Shown: positions 36,523 to 46,899 of the stretch, one piece after another | How positions within the stretch are numbered: position 1 is the first letter of the stretch | Layout: each line of letters starts with the position of its first letter | Origin: Neurospora crassa OR74A | Lineage: Eukaryota > Ascomycota > Sordariomycetes > Sordariales > Sordariaceae | Assembly (NCBI RefSeq): GCF_000182925.2 | Contig: NC_026504.1 | Coordinates: forward strand, 2,294,001-2,358,000 | DNA length: 64,000 nucleotides | Direction: 5' to 3' | Notes under the pieces: generated by a model | Seen by the model: the letters and a program-made list of their open reading frames with translations, nothing else | What the model was told of the DNA's origin: nothing | Databases searched by the model: none | Translations under genes and position numbers: made by a program

Positions 36523-37714
36523 ATGGCGTCCATGCTGGAATTTCGTACCCCGGGCTACAATCCTTACGCCGTCAAGTACTCCCCATACTACGACTCACGC
36601 CTTGCTGTCGCCACTGCCGCCAACTATGGCATCGTCGGCAACGGTCGCCTCTTCTGCCTGGGCCTGAGCGCAGCCGGCGTCCAGTGCGAAAAGACCTTTG
36701 AGACAAACGATGCCCAATACGATCTTGCCTGGTCGGAGCTCAACGAGAATCAGCTCATTGTCGCTTGCGGCGATGGCTCCATCAAGCTCTTCGACCTGGG
36801 GGTGGAGAACTTCCCTGTCATGAACTTTCACGAACACAAGCGGGAAACGTTTTCGGTTTGCTGGAATCCCGTCACCAAGGACAGCTTCATCTCGAGTTCC
36901 TGGGATGGCACCGTCAAAGTTGTATGTGCTCATCTCTTGTGTTCCTCCCACCCACCATCGTAGCATCATGGCCGATCGACTTGCGCGCTGGCTTACAATC
37001 CTCCTACTCTGTCTTCAGTGGTCTCCCACGCGCAACGCCTCCCTCAAGACCCTCCCCATTGGTTGCTGCACCTACAGCACCTCCTACTGCCCCTCGAACG
37101 CCGCCCTCGTCTCCGCCGTCTCCGCCGACTCTTCCCTGCGCATCTTCGACCTACGCACGCCCGTATCGGCCAAGTACCACCTGACCAACGTGATCCCCGT
37201 GCACGCGCCGGCCACGGGCGGGTCAGGTTACTCGCGCCTTGCCGACGGCTCCATCTACTCGGGCACGGTGCCGAACGAAGTCCTGACGCACGACTGGAAC
37301 AAATATAACGACACGGTGATCGCCACGGCGGGCGTCGATCGCGTCATACGCACGTTTGATATCCGCAACCCGGCCGGCGGTCCCCTGGCGCTCATGACAG
37401 GCCACGAGTACGCGGTCCGCCGCGTTGCATGGAGCCCGCACGCCAGCGACATCTTGGTGAGCGCCAGCTACGACATGAGCGTGCGCGTGTGGACGGACGG
37501 ATCCACTATGCCGCAGCACGTTCAGCCACCGGTACCGAGCGGGCGCCAGCCTGACACTGTCCGTGCGGGAACTCAGTTGGGCCTTATGAACAGGCATACT
37601 GAGTTTGTTACGGGCGTGGATTGGTGTTTGTTCGGTGCAGGCGGTTGGTGCGCGTCGGCCGGCTGGGACGAGAGAGTGCTACTCTGGGATGCTGCGTCCC
37701 TGTTGCGTGGATGA
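36523..37714 (+). CDS. pex7: peroxin 7, WD40 receptor for PTS2 peroxisomal import
   Basis: Exons 36523-36921 and 37019-37714, phase-0 intron of 97 bp (GTATGT...TTCAG), giving 364 residues. The start MASMLEFRTPGYNPYAVKYS fits the conserved PEX7 N-terminus (Met4 is an alternative), followed by the VGNGRL sequence. WD40 blades are visible by their ends: SIKLFDL, TVKVWSP, SLRIFDLR, VIRTFDIR, VRVWTDG and VLLWDAA, and by GHEYAVRRVAWSPH. Family role: a cytosolic shuttle receptor that binds the N-terminal nonapeptide PTS2 on cargo such as thiolase, and works in filamentous fungi with the co-receptor PEX20. A Gly/Ala-rich insertion sits in the middle (about residues 188-205). Confidence 0.93.
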
Positions 37715-38455
37715 AGAAGCAGGTTGTTTGAAAGAGGTGGAAAAACGTATTTGAGTTGATTGGTCTTTGAGTGGATTGCTCAGGCAAATTTACGTGGCAA
37801 ACTGCCTGATAGTAAAGGAGTAGAAGATATGAGGGCAAAATCAAGACCGATCGACTATCGGCTGCTGAGAATCATTGCATGCACAAAAGCGCCCCCTCAG
37901 TTGCGCAGCGATACCCCGGGGAGTTTGTACGTCTAGAAGCCGACATTATACGAACAGAACAGACATGGTGACAGCGGACAGGAGATTTGACCAAACGTGT
38001 TCCTTGGCTGGAGCTTACGAAAGTAGGAAATAAATCGGTACAGGAATTGGGTTAAATTGACCGTCCCGACGCGAGAGTCGGTCAGTACGAGAGAAGGGGC
38101 GGGAAAGAGACAGAACATAATTGTATAAGGCATCTAGAGGATTAGAAGAACAGTATACCATGATTCGAGATGATGGTAAGCTCAAATTTCTACCCTTAGT
38201 ATCGCTATGCGTTGAGACGTGTGGTACCAGTGTATTAAAGGAATGCAGTCAACTTGAGTATACATATTTGTCCATGACTATCTCTCTTGAGTATTACCGA
38301 TACAGCTGGTGTCTCACCATCCCAGTTTGTGCTGTAACATCCAATTTCTTCCATTTGGCTTGGATCTTCTCAATCTTATCTCTTGCACCCCTTCCACTTA
38401 TAGAATTTCTCGAGGGGTTCCCCAATATGGCTACAGACTCAACATCCTCGGAAAT
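37715..38455. other. convergent intergenic region (pex7 / SigF-like 3' ends)
   Basis: 741 bp between converging genes. AT-rich 3' UTR type sequence; a minus- or plus-strand ORF at 38121-38564 runs into the neighbouring gene on the wrong strand and is a shadow. Confidence 0.45.
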
Positions 38456-39575
38456 TCACGTCCACTTTGGCTTTCCGCCTCCCTCCCTCCTAATCCCAAT
38501 AGCCCTGATCAATGGTTCAAATAGTACCACGCCTACCACGCACAAGATCGAGTTCCACACCTGAATGGCATACCACACCCACGCTCCCGGACTCGAGAAC
38601 ACAAATTTGAGCCAGTCATTCACCTGGTAAAAGTCTTCCTGCTTGGTGATTAGGTACCGCTTGCTGTTGTTGCCTCCATTGAAACCGTCGACTAGAGTCT
38701 CTGCTTCCTCGCTTGCTCGAGCAGAAGCCACGGGGGCGTTCTCAACAGCAACAGGGTTGCTTGGGTTGGGCGGGTGAGCCATGGGAATTCCCTCCTCCGT
38801 CTTCTCCGGTGTGGCGTCGCCGGCGGCTACCGAGGCGTAGCTGGGTCCTTCTAGGGAGCTTGAGTGGTCTGAATCGTTGTCGGTAACTTGTTGTTTTGCC
38901 AAGGCGTTGTTGTTCTCACTGAGAAGACGGCGGCGTGGGTTTCTGGACTTGTTGTGATTATTGTTGAACTCGTCTTCGGGGACGAGGTGAAGGACTGTGA
39001 CGAGGCGGACGGGGGCTTTGTGAAAGGGGAGAAACCATATGGTGAAGGTTTGGGCAACGTTGACGTAGAGAAGGGAAGATTTTTGGTCAAAGACTGGATA
39101 GTGGCAAAATTCATTAGTTATTCGAGCTTTTATCTAGGGCAGTGGTTTGCATGCTGATGTGGAGAGATGCACTTACCGGCTGATTCGACTTCGATATCAA
39201 TCTTGGGACTCAGAATCTTGTACCTGGAAGTACACTTTTAGTCTACCTATTCCTGGTTGTACATATTGGCGCATGGTATAAGGCCAAGGACACAGCATAC
39301 CACTTATAGATGTACTGAATAATCTCTCGGGAATTTAAAAGGCCATATCGGGGAATGTAGATATTGTCAAAATGGGGAACGCGGCAGAAGGGGTGGACGA
39401 ACGACGCCGACGGCGTAAAGTAACGACTAAGGGTATCTTCTTGTTCTTGAGGGCTTCCCTGGCAAAGGGTGCCAATGACTCGGCGGATGTCCTTCACTGT
39501 TGTTTTGGTTAATCATCGTCGAGTCCCGTACTGCTTCTTCCGCAGCCCAAATTGGTGCTTACCTGGATGCTCCAT
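38456..39575 (-). CDS. SigF-like NTF2-like domain protein with C-terminal membrane anchor
   Basis: Minus strand, four exons: 39563-39575 (13 nt: ATGGAGCATCCAG), 39301-39496, 39177-39223 and 38456-39093. All junctions have GT/AG (GTAAGC, GTATGC, GTAAGT donors) and the total of 894 nt gives 297 residues. The first 140 residues (VKDIRRVIGTLCQGSP, RYFTPSASFVHPFC, REIIQYIYKWYKILSP, LYVNVAQTFTIW) fit the fungal SigF-like NTF2 cone-fold domain, of unknown biochemical role. A Ser/Ala/Pro/Asn-rich linker follows. A hydrophobic segment near 255-281 (VWYAIQVWNSILCVVGVVLF) would anchor the protein in a membrane with a short basic tail. The apparent Met at 38902 is a Leu codon (TTG) inside the last exon. 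Confidence 0.83.
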
Positions 39576-40518
39576 GTCGTGTGGTAGTACTTGCAATTGC
39601 TGCACTGGAGTTGTCGTATACGAAGACGAGTCTTTGGATTGATTATAAAACAGAGTAGCGGCTTGAGCAATAATGTAAGTATATCCTGCAAAAAAAGGGA
39701 GTTGATTTCGAATGAACTAATAAGCAAATTTCACATGAAAGGTGGTGCAACTCGCTGGTGATGTCATTGAAAACATGGTGGGGAATTGGGCTTATTGGTT
39801 AGGTCGTCGGAAGGCGCCAATCCAGCACATTGCGGGGATCTCGGTGGGTAATCTGCCGCCCTGTTAGGCACGGCAGGAACGGGACAGGGGCGTCGGCATT
39901 TGCCTGTGTGGGTGTCAAGGGAAGTCGAGCCGTTAAATAGGGCAGCTGCATTGCAGCGCATGTGAAGCATGTAAGTGCCCTACCCATCGTTAGGTAAGTA
40001 GGTAGGTTCACTCAGTACCCGACAGTAGCACCACATTGTGCAAGACCAGGGAATGAACAGAAACATGGAATGTTCCTCCTATTTACCAATGTCGATAGGG
40101 CTACATACTAGGTATCAAAAATTCAAGAGCAGGTGAAAGATAGGTGAGGCGCTCAAGACCCGCAATATCGATTCAAATGTCCCACTCCACTCGAAGGCTA
40201 CAACTCCCCGCAACCATGATGTACATGTGGCACATGACGGAGAATACTGGAAATATACAAGATTGAAATCCTAAGGACTCGAAGTATTGGCAATCTCCCA
40301 AGATCGTGTTCGGCCAAGAGTCTGGAGTGCACAATATCCAATATTTCTTACACGGGTCACAGTGCGTGCTTTTATCCAATCTCTCGAAACAAGCCGGATC
40401 CGTTGCAGAACTTTATGACTTGAAAGTTCATTATTTCCAAGCCTAGACCATCCAACAGGATACATAACAATGCATCGCCCATTTCGTCGTACCGTGTCAC
40501 ACAAAGCCTCGTTCCTCA
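39576..40518. other. intergenic region
   Basis: 943 bp between two minus-strand genes; presumed promoter of the NTF2-like gene and 3' UTR of the membrane-protein gene. CACCTTTC and repeated GTAGGTA-type motifs are present; no gene is supported. Confidence 0.4.
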
Positions 40519-41595
40519 TCACTCCCCATGTCGACCAATACTCCTCGACCTCCTTATCTCCCTCAACGGCTCATCCCCGCCCGCAAACTCACCTGGCCGA
40601 ATGTCGCGATATCCTGAGCTCCTCCTCCGTCTCGGCGGCCCGGGAGGCGATGACACACTACTCACATCCTCCTCAACCACAATCCTCTCTCTCTCATGAG
40701 GATGCGAAGGCTCCGAGGTTTCCACCACAATCGGCCCTCTTTCCGGCGGTGACCGTGATCTCGCCGTCCTCGATTGCCTCCTCGTGCCCCTCCTCCTCTC
40801 CTCGACTACAATCCGCTCCGCAATCGCTTGTCCATGGCCATGTCCCTGTCCTATCGGCCGCGATTGGTGCCGCTCCTCCAGGATAATACCGTCGCCATGT
40901 CCATGTCCGTGAGCATCGCCAGACCTACCCCGGCGACCCGTACGACTTGTTTTGGTCCTGCGGATCTCCACCGTTTCTCCCCCGTCACCAGCCGAGGAAG
41001 TAGACCGTGATCGGCGCCTGCTGCTTCTCCGGTGTTTGTACATGCCACCGCGGACACCACCGCCAGCTTCGCTGTGTCGTGAAGAGCGGTAGTGATGCCG
41101 ACTCCGCCGCGTCACTACCGACGCGGTTCCTCCGGATTCGCTGATTGCTGCTGAGTATCCGCCTAGGTTGATGCATGTGTAGATGAGGAAGAGGATCAGG
41201 ATGAAGCCGGCGACGGCGCCGAGGGTGATGCCCACCACGGCTCCTGGAGACGGACTCGAGTAGAGTGCACCGTAGTAAGCTGGGATTGTGGAGGTTTCGG
41301 CGTATTGTCGCGGGAGTGCACGAGTGGATGGTGAGTTCTCGGAGAGGTGGGGTCCTTCGATTGCAAGTGTTGATGGATCTCCTGCGGCTGCAAAGACTGC
41401 TATCCTGGCTACCTGCGCGTGTGCCGACGGAGGAATTTCCTCCCACTTCTCTTCAAGATGCAAAGTTGATTTCGGGGCTGGATCGCGCTTATATGTTGGC
41501 GTTGAAAGCTCGAGGGACTCTTTGACAACGGAGTCGAAATTGCCTTTTTGCGCTATTGCATCGCGTTGGTTCGAAACTCGTTTCATTGGCGCCAT
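40519..41595 (-). CDS. single-pass membrane protein with basic Arg/Ser-rich tail, unidentified
   Basis: Single exon, 358 residues. The N-terminal 117 residues are polar and lack a clear signal peptide. One transmembrane helix at 118-142 (AVVGITLGAVAGFILILFLI) is preceded by a SPSP turn and followed by a cytoplasmic-type basic tail of 215 residues: RSRHHYRSSRH, SRRRSRSTSS, a GHGHGHGDG patch, and repeated (E)RIVVEE/PIVVETSE blocks ending in RSRSIGRHGE. The one-helix, Arg/Ser-tail arrangement looks like fungal plasma-membrane or septal proteins of unknown role, but I do not recognise it. An intron near the N-terminus cannot be excluded, because the first 100 residues are less conserved in appearance than the rest. 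Confidence 0.65.
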   Translation of the reverse strand: MAPMKRVSNQRDAIAQKGNFDSVVKESLELSTPTYKRDPAPKSTLHLEEKWEEIPPSAHAQVARIAVFAAAGDPSTLAIEGPHLSENSPSTRALPRQYAETSTIPAYYGALYSSPSPGAVVGITLGAVAGFILILFLIYTCINLGGYSAAISESGGTASVVTRRSRHHYRSSRHSEAGGGVRGGMYKHRRSSRRRSRSTSSAGDGGETVEIRRTKTSRTGRRGRSGDAHGHGHGDGIILEERHQSRPIGQGHGHGQAIAERIVVEERRRGTRRQSRTARSRSPPERGPIVVETSEPSHPHERERIVVEEDVSSVSSPPGPPRRRRSSGYRDIRPGEFAGGDEPLREIRRSRSIGRHGE

Positions 41596-42510
41596 CTGGA
41601 TGGTTTACCCGGCTGATGAAGAGGTTAGGTAGTAGGTCGGGCTCTCAAGGGTGCGCACTGAGTAGTGATTGTTCGTCTCGATCTAATCCTTCGGTCTCGT
41701 CCGTTATTAAGCCCAATGCTTCGATCCAGCTCTCGCGTCCGTGATGGGCGGACAAGCCGAGACGCGCAACTGCCACTGGCTTTCAGTCTCGAAACCAGCT
41801 CTCAAGCGTACGGTTGCGACACGAGCAAGGGTAGCAGAAATTGTGACGACCGAAAGTGAGGACTATACAAGTGCGATGGAAACAATCCCCCGGGATTATC
41901 GACAGATAAGAGATGTTCGAGGGGAAATTTTCTAGTTTGCCTTGTGACGGAGGCGATGATCCAGTTGCTGCTACACCCAGACACTGCTTGATGTCACACA
42001 AACTGAATGGCTCGGTTGGTCGCAGATATACCTCTTTGGCCTAACGGCTCCCTTCAAGCTGCTGAAGCTCTCAGCCCAGCGTTTTCGGCCGCGCACAGCA
42101 ACTTTGTAACGGGAGATCGGTTATGCAGCCAACAGACGGAATAACGATGCAAGCTGGACTGCTGGACGACGACTATAGCAGGATTGTTAGGTATGACACA
42201 GCCTGATATTCCCGCGTACAAACTTGACGATGTCTTTGAGGCCTTTGTTGGTTACAGCCGAGGACGCGAGAAATCTATTACGATAAGGGAGAAAGAAAGA
42301 ACGCGAGGATTTCGCAAGATGGAAGAGTACCTTCCTAGCACCGTTGTCGTGATGTGGCAGAGTGGAGAGCTTCCTGTCTGCTGTGGGAGGCTGGGGGGGA
42401 TGCGCCATCGGACCAGGGTTATCGTCGATTCGTTCCTATACTCAATCGCCTGTGCAGTCTTGGCAAGAGGTGTGTGTGCGTGCACACACACACACACACA
42501 CACCGCACTT
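41596..42510. other. intergenic region up to the euchromatin/RIP boundary
   Basis: About 0.9 kb of normal composition, presumed promoter of the membrane-protein gene. It ends with a (CA)n microsatellite at 42483-42503, directly followed by the AT-rich block. Confidence 0.45.
42483..42503 (+). repeat. (CA)n microsatellite at the chromatin boundary
   Basis: About ten CA units, preceded by a short TGTGTGTG run so the two can pair as an inverted repeat. Confidence 0.9.
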
Positions 42511-42987
42511 CTATATTGCACAACTTCGTTAAAATTTATTATTTTATAATAATTTCTATATTAATTTGAAGCTATTTCAACGTACAAAGTAATCACAATA
42601 CTAATAATTAATTAAATTTATCGCAACAATACCTCCCAAAACAATCCTCAATTTAAAACCCGCCGGCGTAAAGCGATCCCATATTCGAAGCGGTACGCTA
42701 GTAGTCTACTTTGGTGAAAATTAAAACTAGGAAGATCCTAGCCTAATAATTCTATAATATACTTTATTCCGCCCGAGAAAAAAAAATTGTAAAATTGAAT
42801 AATCTATTAAAATTATCCTTAAAATTACTCTACCTAAAAAAAAGGCTACTCCTATTAAAATTATTATTAAGAAGACCGCTATTAAAAAGACCGCCGTTAA
42901 AAAGGGAAAGGTTACTATATTAAAACTAAAGCTAATTGCTACGGTATTACGGGGAGTTGAGACCGTAGTCACTATTCTACTAAGTGA

Positions 42988-43322
42988 CGGATTCGTCACT
43001 GACGGATTCGTCTCGAGAGAAGAATCCGGCAAGTGACGGATTCGTTAAAGGGATTGATACGTGGCGGATTCGTCACTGAGTAACGGATTCGTCTTGAGGA
43101 ACCACGGTCAATCGCAACCTAGATCTCGTATTAATGAATAGTGTTATTAAGCAAGAACTTCTAGTTGTAAGTAATAATTAATTAATCGAAGAGAGGAATC
43201 CGTCAATAAGACGGATCCTTCTACAACTATCTATACCTGCTCTGTGCTATGTCGGGCTGCGCCGAGCCGAATCCGGCTTAGCACAGCCTAGTGTGCACAG
43301 ACCCAGGGGAGGCGGATTCGTC
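42988..43322 (+). repeat. cluster of CGGATTCGT direct repeats
   Basis: The 9-mer CGGATTCGT occurs at 42988, 43003, 43037, 43065, 43084 and 43314, most copies extended to GTGACGGATTCGTCACTGA-like units. The stretch is less AT-rich than its surroundings. It may be part of a long terminal repeat or a short tandem array. Confidence 0.7.
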
Positions 43323-43399
43323 CCCTAACACTAATCCTAATCTTAGAGCTGCTATTATCCTCCCCTAAGCTTATAATACCCGTTGAAATTTCTAGTAGT

Positions 43400-45350
43400 A
43401 AAAAGGACTCTAGTAATAATAACGAAGTTGAATAATAACTCCCTATCCGCTTTACCCTTAAGAAGTAAATTTTTAATACTTTATTTTATTTATTGGGCAA
43501 TAATAATAGTAAAGTAACCTCCCTAACTAAACTAATTACTTTAATGTTACTAGTTTAGCCCTATATTATCTATAAGCCGGTTATTATAGTATTACTGCTA
43601 CCGCATTCTAAATACCCTAATTCGATATAGGTTTAATTTAATATAGTTGGTTTATATATTATTATTAGTTGTACTAAATTACCTACTATTAAAGAATATA
43701 ATTTATTTAAAGAGGTTAAGGTTGAGTAAAATAACGGCGAGTTCTATAAATAGCGGTTTAGGACGATACTACTTAGCGAAATCCTATATATATAGCAAAA
43801 TTATATAGAAGATATTATTAGCAATAATATAGTTATAGGAATAAAGCAATTAGTCTCTTTATATAACGTTATATATATCGCCGCTACCTATAATAACCGC
43901 CGCGCCCGGGTTATTATATACAATAAAACTATTCCTAGGAAGGATTTTTATAATAAATATAATAATATTAAGTACAAAACCGTTATAAAGTCGTACCTCC
44001 ACTATACTAATTAATACTACTATTTTACTATATTATTTAAATTTTAATTAACCGACCTATCTATTAATAAAATCCCTATTACCCTATCCTCCTATAGTAG
44101 TATACCTTCTACTCCTACCCCCTCTCGTAATTTAATTAATCCTTTTATTACCTTAACCCTACAAACGGTCGATATACTATTATTATAAGGGTTACGGATT
44201 CTAACCGGTACTAAGAAGTCTAAGCGTATTACAATAAATACTATACTAATAAAAGTTGAAAAGAATTTAAAGGAGGACCGGTAGTAAGAGGAGCGTATAG
44301 GGGTAAAGCTACGCGGTACTATATATTAGGAGCTGGTATAGGCATAAGTATACGGTTTTAACTATAAGTATAAGAATTATAATAAGGCTATTAAATACTA
44401 AATATATTATATTATAAATAGGAGTTTAATTTATTATAACCTTAATATTAAAAATATAAGTAAGTAAGTACGCGCTATATTGTTAAGGAAGGCTACGGTA
44501 GCTAACCCGCTATTTGAGTTGGTACGAAATATATTAAGTAATAAAGTAGCAACCGCTTTTAGCACTAGCAATAGTAGTAGTAAATATAGGGGAGGAGGTA
44601 ATAGTCTACCGATTAATATTAATATTATTAATAATATTAATAGTAATAATAGTAGTACTAATATAGAAACTATAAATAGTCTACTACAAACTATACTAAA
44701 AAGGGACAATTTTAGAAGTCTATACTAACTATACCCTCCTTCCCTATACCCACTATACCCGCTACTATACTAGCATTTCCCTTTTTACTTTTAATATCCC
44801 TAAGTCCAATTACTTTATACTACCGGCGGCTCTATCGCTAATTCAACAATCGCTAATAGCTATAACTATAATATAGTAAATACTTTCTTCCTACTAAGTA
44901 AAGTAATAACTATTAATTCGTATATACTATTAAAGTATTTTATTACTATATTCCATAGGCACCCAACCAACTACAAAACTTTCGCTACTAAGTACACTAA
45001 TACTAACCTTTCTCCTATTTTTATAATAACTATAATATTTATTTAGCTACCGGTACCACTATTAATTATACTACTATTAGTAGCGGGCAAGGAGGATAAG
45101 GGTAAAGAAATTAAAAATTCCCTAGTAGAGGTTAGAAAATTATTTATATTACATTTACCTATACCTTCAATTTTTAATTTTTATTTATTACTACCACCCC
45201 CCGCCCCGCTTAGTCGGCCGGCTAAAGAAATTATTACCGAATTCTTTATAGCGTTCTATAAGTGTTACTATATTAGATTATTAATTAAAATAGTACTAGT
45301 ATATAGAATTTTAATTGCTTTAAAGAATAAACTCCGGAATAAGGAGGCGC
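43400..45350 (+). pseudogene. decayed ORF of an unidentified repeat
   Basis: Plus-strand frames can be followed for several hundred bases with stops only at RIP-type positions, including a Lys/Glu/Tyr-rich part (about 43.67-44.0 kb), a Ser/Asn-rich linker (44480-44728 is open) and a Pro/Leu-rich part (about 45.0-45.3 kb). I found no reverse transcriptase, integrase or transposase motif. It could be a gag region or a captured gene within a transposon. Confidence 0.4.
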
Positions 45351-45374
45351 TACCCAATTGTTACCGGATATATA

Positions 45375-45640
45375 CAATTAGCTATAGAGTAGGGTGCTGG
45401 GCTGGCATAGAGTTCAACTGAGCCTTACCCAGTCCGGTACCACGGCTAGGGCACGCCTAGTGCTATAGATAGGTACAGGCCAGCCGCCTTCTATTGGCAA
45501 GCAGGCCGCGGGAAGTAGGACCCACCCCTACAAACTAGGGTGGATCCCTGCCTAGACTAGGGTCCTTATATAAAAGGATCCCTAACTGGGCCGGCCAATA
45601 GCCGCAAAACTTCCTACTACATCTCGCTTTCTTATTTTAA
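45375..45640. repeat. GC-rich island with TATA box, possible LTR remnant
   Basis: About 50% G+C in the middle of the AT block (for example GGGCTGGCATAGAG, CCAGCCGCC, GGGCCGGCCAATAGCC). A promoter-like TATATAAAAGG lies at 45573-45583, about 40 bases before a CT-rich stretch, as in an LTR U3/R junction. It precedes the first gypsy relic. No matching second copy was seen in the window. Confidence 0.45.
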
Positions 45641-46559
45641 TATTATTAATTATATTAATAGATATTTAGAATTAAGAGCAAACTTAGCGAACCGTAATAT
45701 TTAATAACTATAATTAAAAGATCCAATTAATTAAATTACTCTTAATTAATCAATCCCTTAATTAGGAAGTCGCTTAATCGCCTCTACACACTACGCTTCC
45801 GATCGTTAAATCCTATATCTCTCTCCAGCGAGCATCGACCCTACAATTAACCCCCTTACCAGCCATCGCCGCTTTAATTATATTAGTTATTTACTTCCTT
45901 CTTTCACACTCTTACCTAATTATACTTCGGCCCCTTAGTAAAATCCCTATATACTTTCAATACTATTATTAATTAACTATACTACCTTAATTTAAATTAT
46001 TATATAAATAGACTTCGGTATATACAATATAATCCCTTAATACGATAGGTATCTTCTATTCTAATAATTTTACTTCGGTATTTTTACTTAACAATTCTTT
46101 TTATTCTATATTTATACGGCTCTATAATTGTAACGTCAATACCGTCTATAATCCTAACTATAACTAGCCCTATACTTAGCTCTTTCGATAAGGAATTACC
46201 CGGCAAACTAGCGCTACTTCCTCCTAATTTTTTTAAACTAATTTAATATAAAATATTTAAGAACCCTATTAAACAAATTAATATTCAATTTAATTACAAC
46301 TTTCGAACTATAAATATTAGACCTAGTAATACCCCTAGCTCCACTAGTCTAACTTTACCGCCCTTAATAAATAGCCCTAATAAGGTCGACCCTTTTATTA
46401 TACTTCCCCTAATACCCTTAACTAGTAGAGTTCCCCTTAACTCCCGGAAATTATTTAACCTTATTCTAATATTAATACCCCAATTCAACGCTACTTTATC
46501 CGCTTTACCCCAATTCCGTCCTACAATTACCGAAGCCGAAGTTTCGATACCCATCCGAA

Positions 46560-46750
46560 AGATCTTATATTAAATTATATTAGGAGGCTAAGAGCTCGTA
46601 CACAGAAGCACCTTAGCGGCTGCTACTCCCCTTCGTCAACCAACGCGTAGGATTATTAACGATAACGCCTATATTAGGTTAGGCTCGCGGGAAAGATAAT
46701 CCAATACCGCGCCGAGGTGCCAAACTAGTATAAAGCTCTATAATACTCGT
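46560..46750. repeat. small higher-GC island within the RIP block
   Basis: Segment with AGCGGCTGCTACTCCCC, CAACCAACGCG and GCTCGCGGGAAAG. Near normal composition; unknown origin, possibly an LTR or leader region of the gypsy relic that follows. Confidence 0.35.
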
Positions 46751-46899
46751 TAGTAAATAAATAGAGTTTATATAGGTATAAAAGAGGCTTAATAGAATAT
46801 AATTTATTATAGTCGGTAATTATCAATATATCTTTAAATTAACCCCTAATTTACCATCCCCTACGTATAGCCACGACCGTAGTTACTTCAGCCTACCTT

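Noticed and set aside
46294-46554. 86-codon open minus-strand ORF in the RIP block
   Set aside because: Isolated, low-complexity Gly/Leu/Ile sequence with no neighbours in frame; expected by chance in biased DNA.
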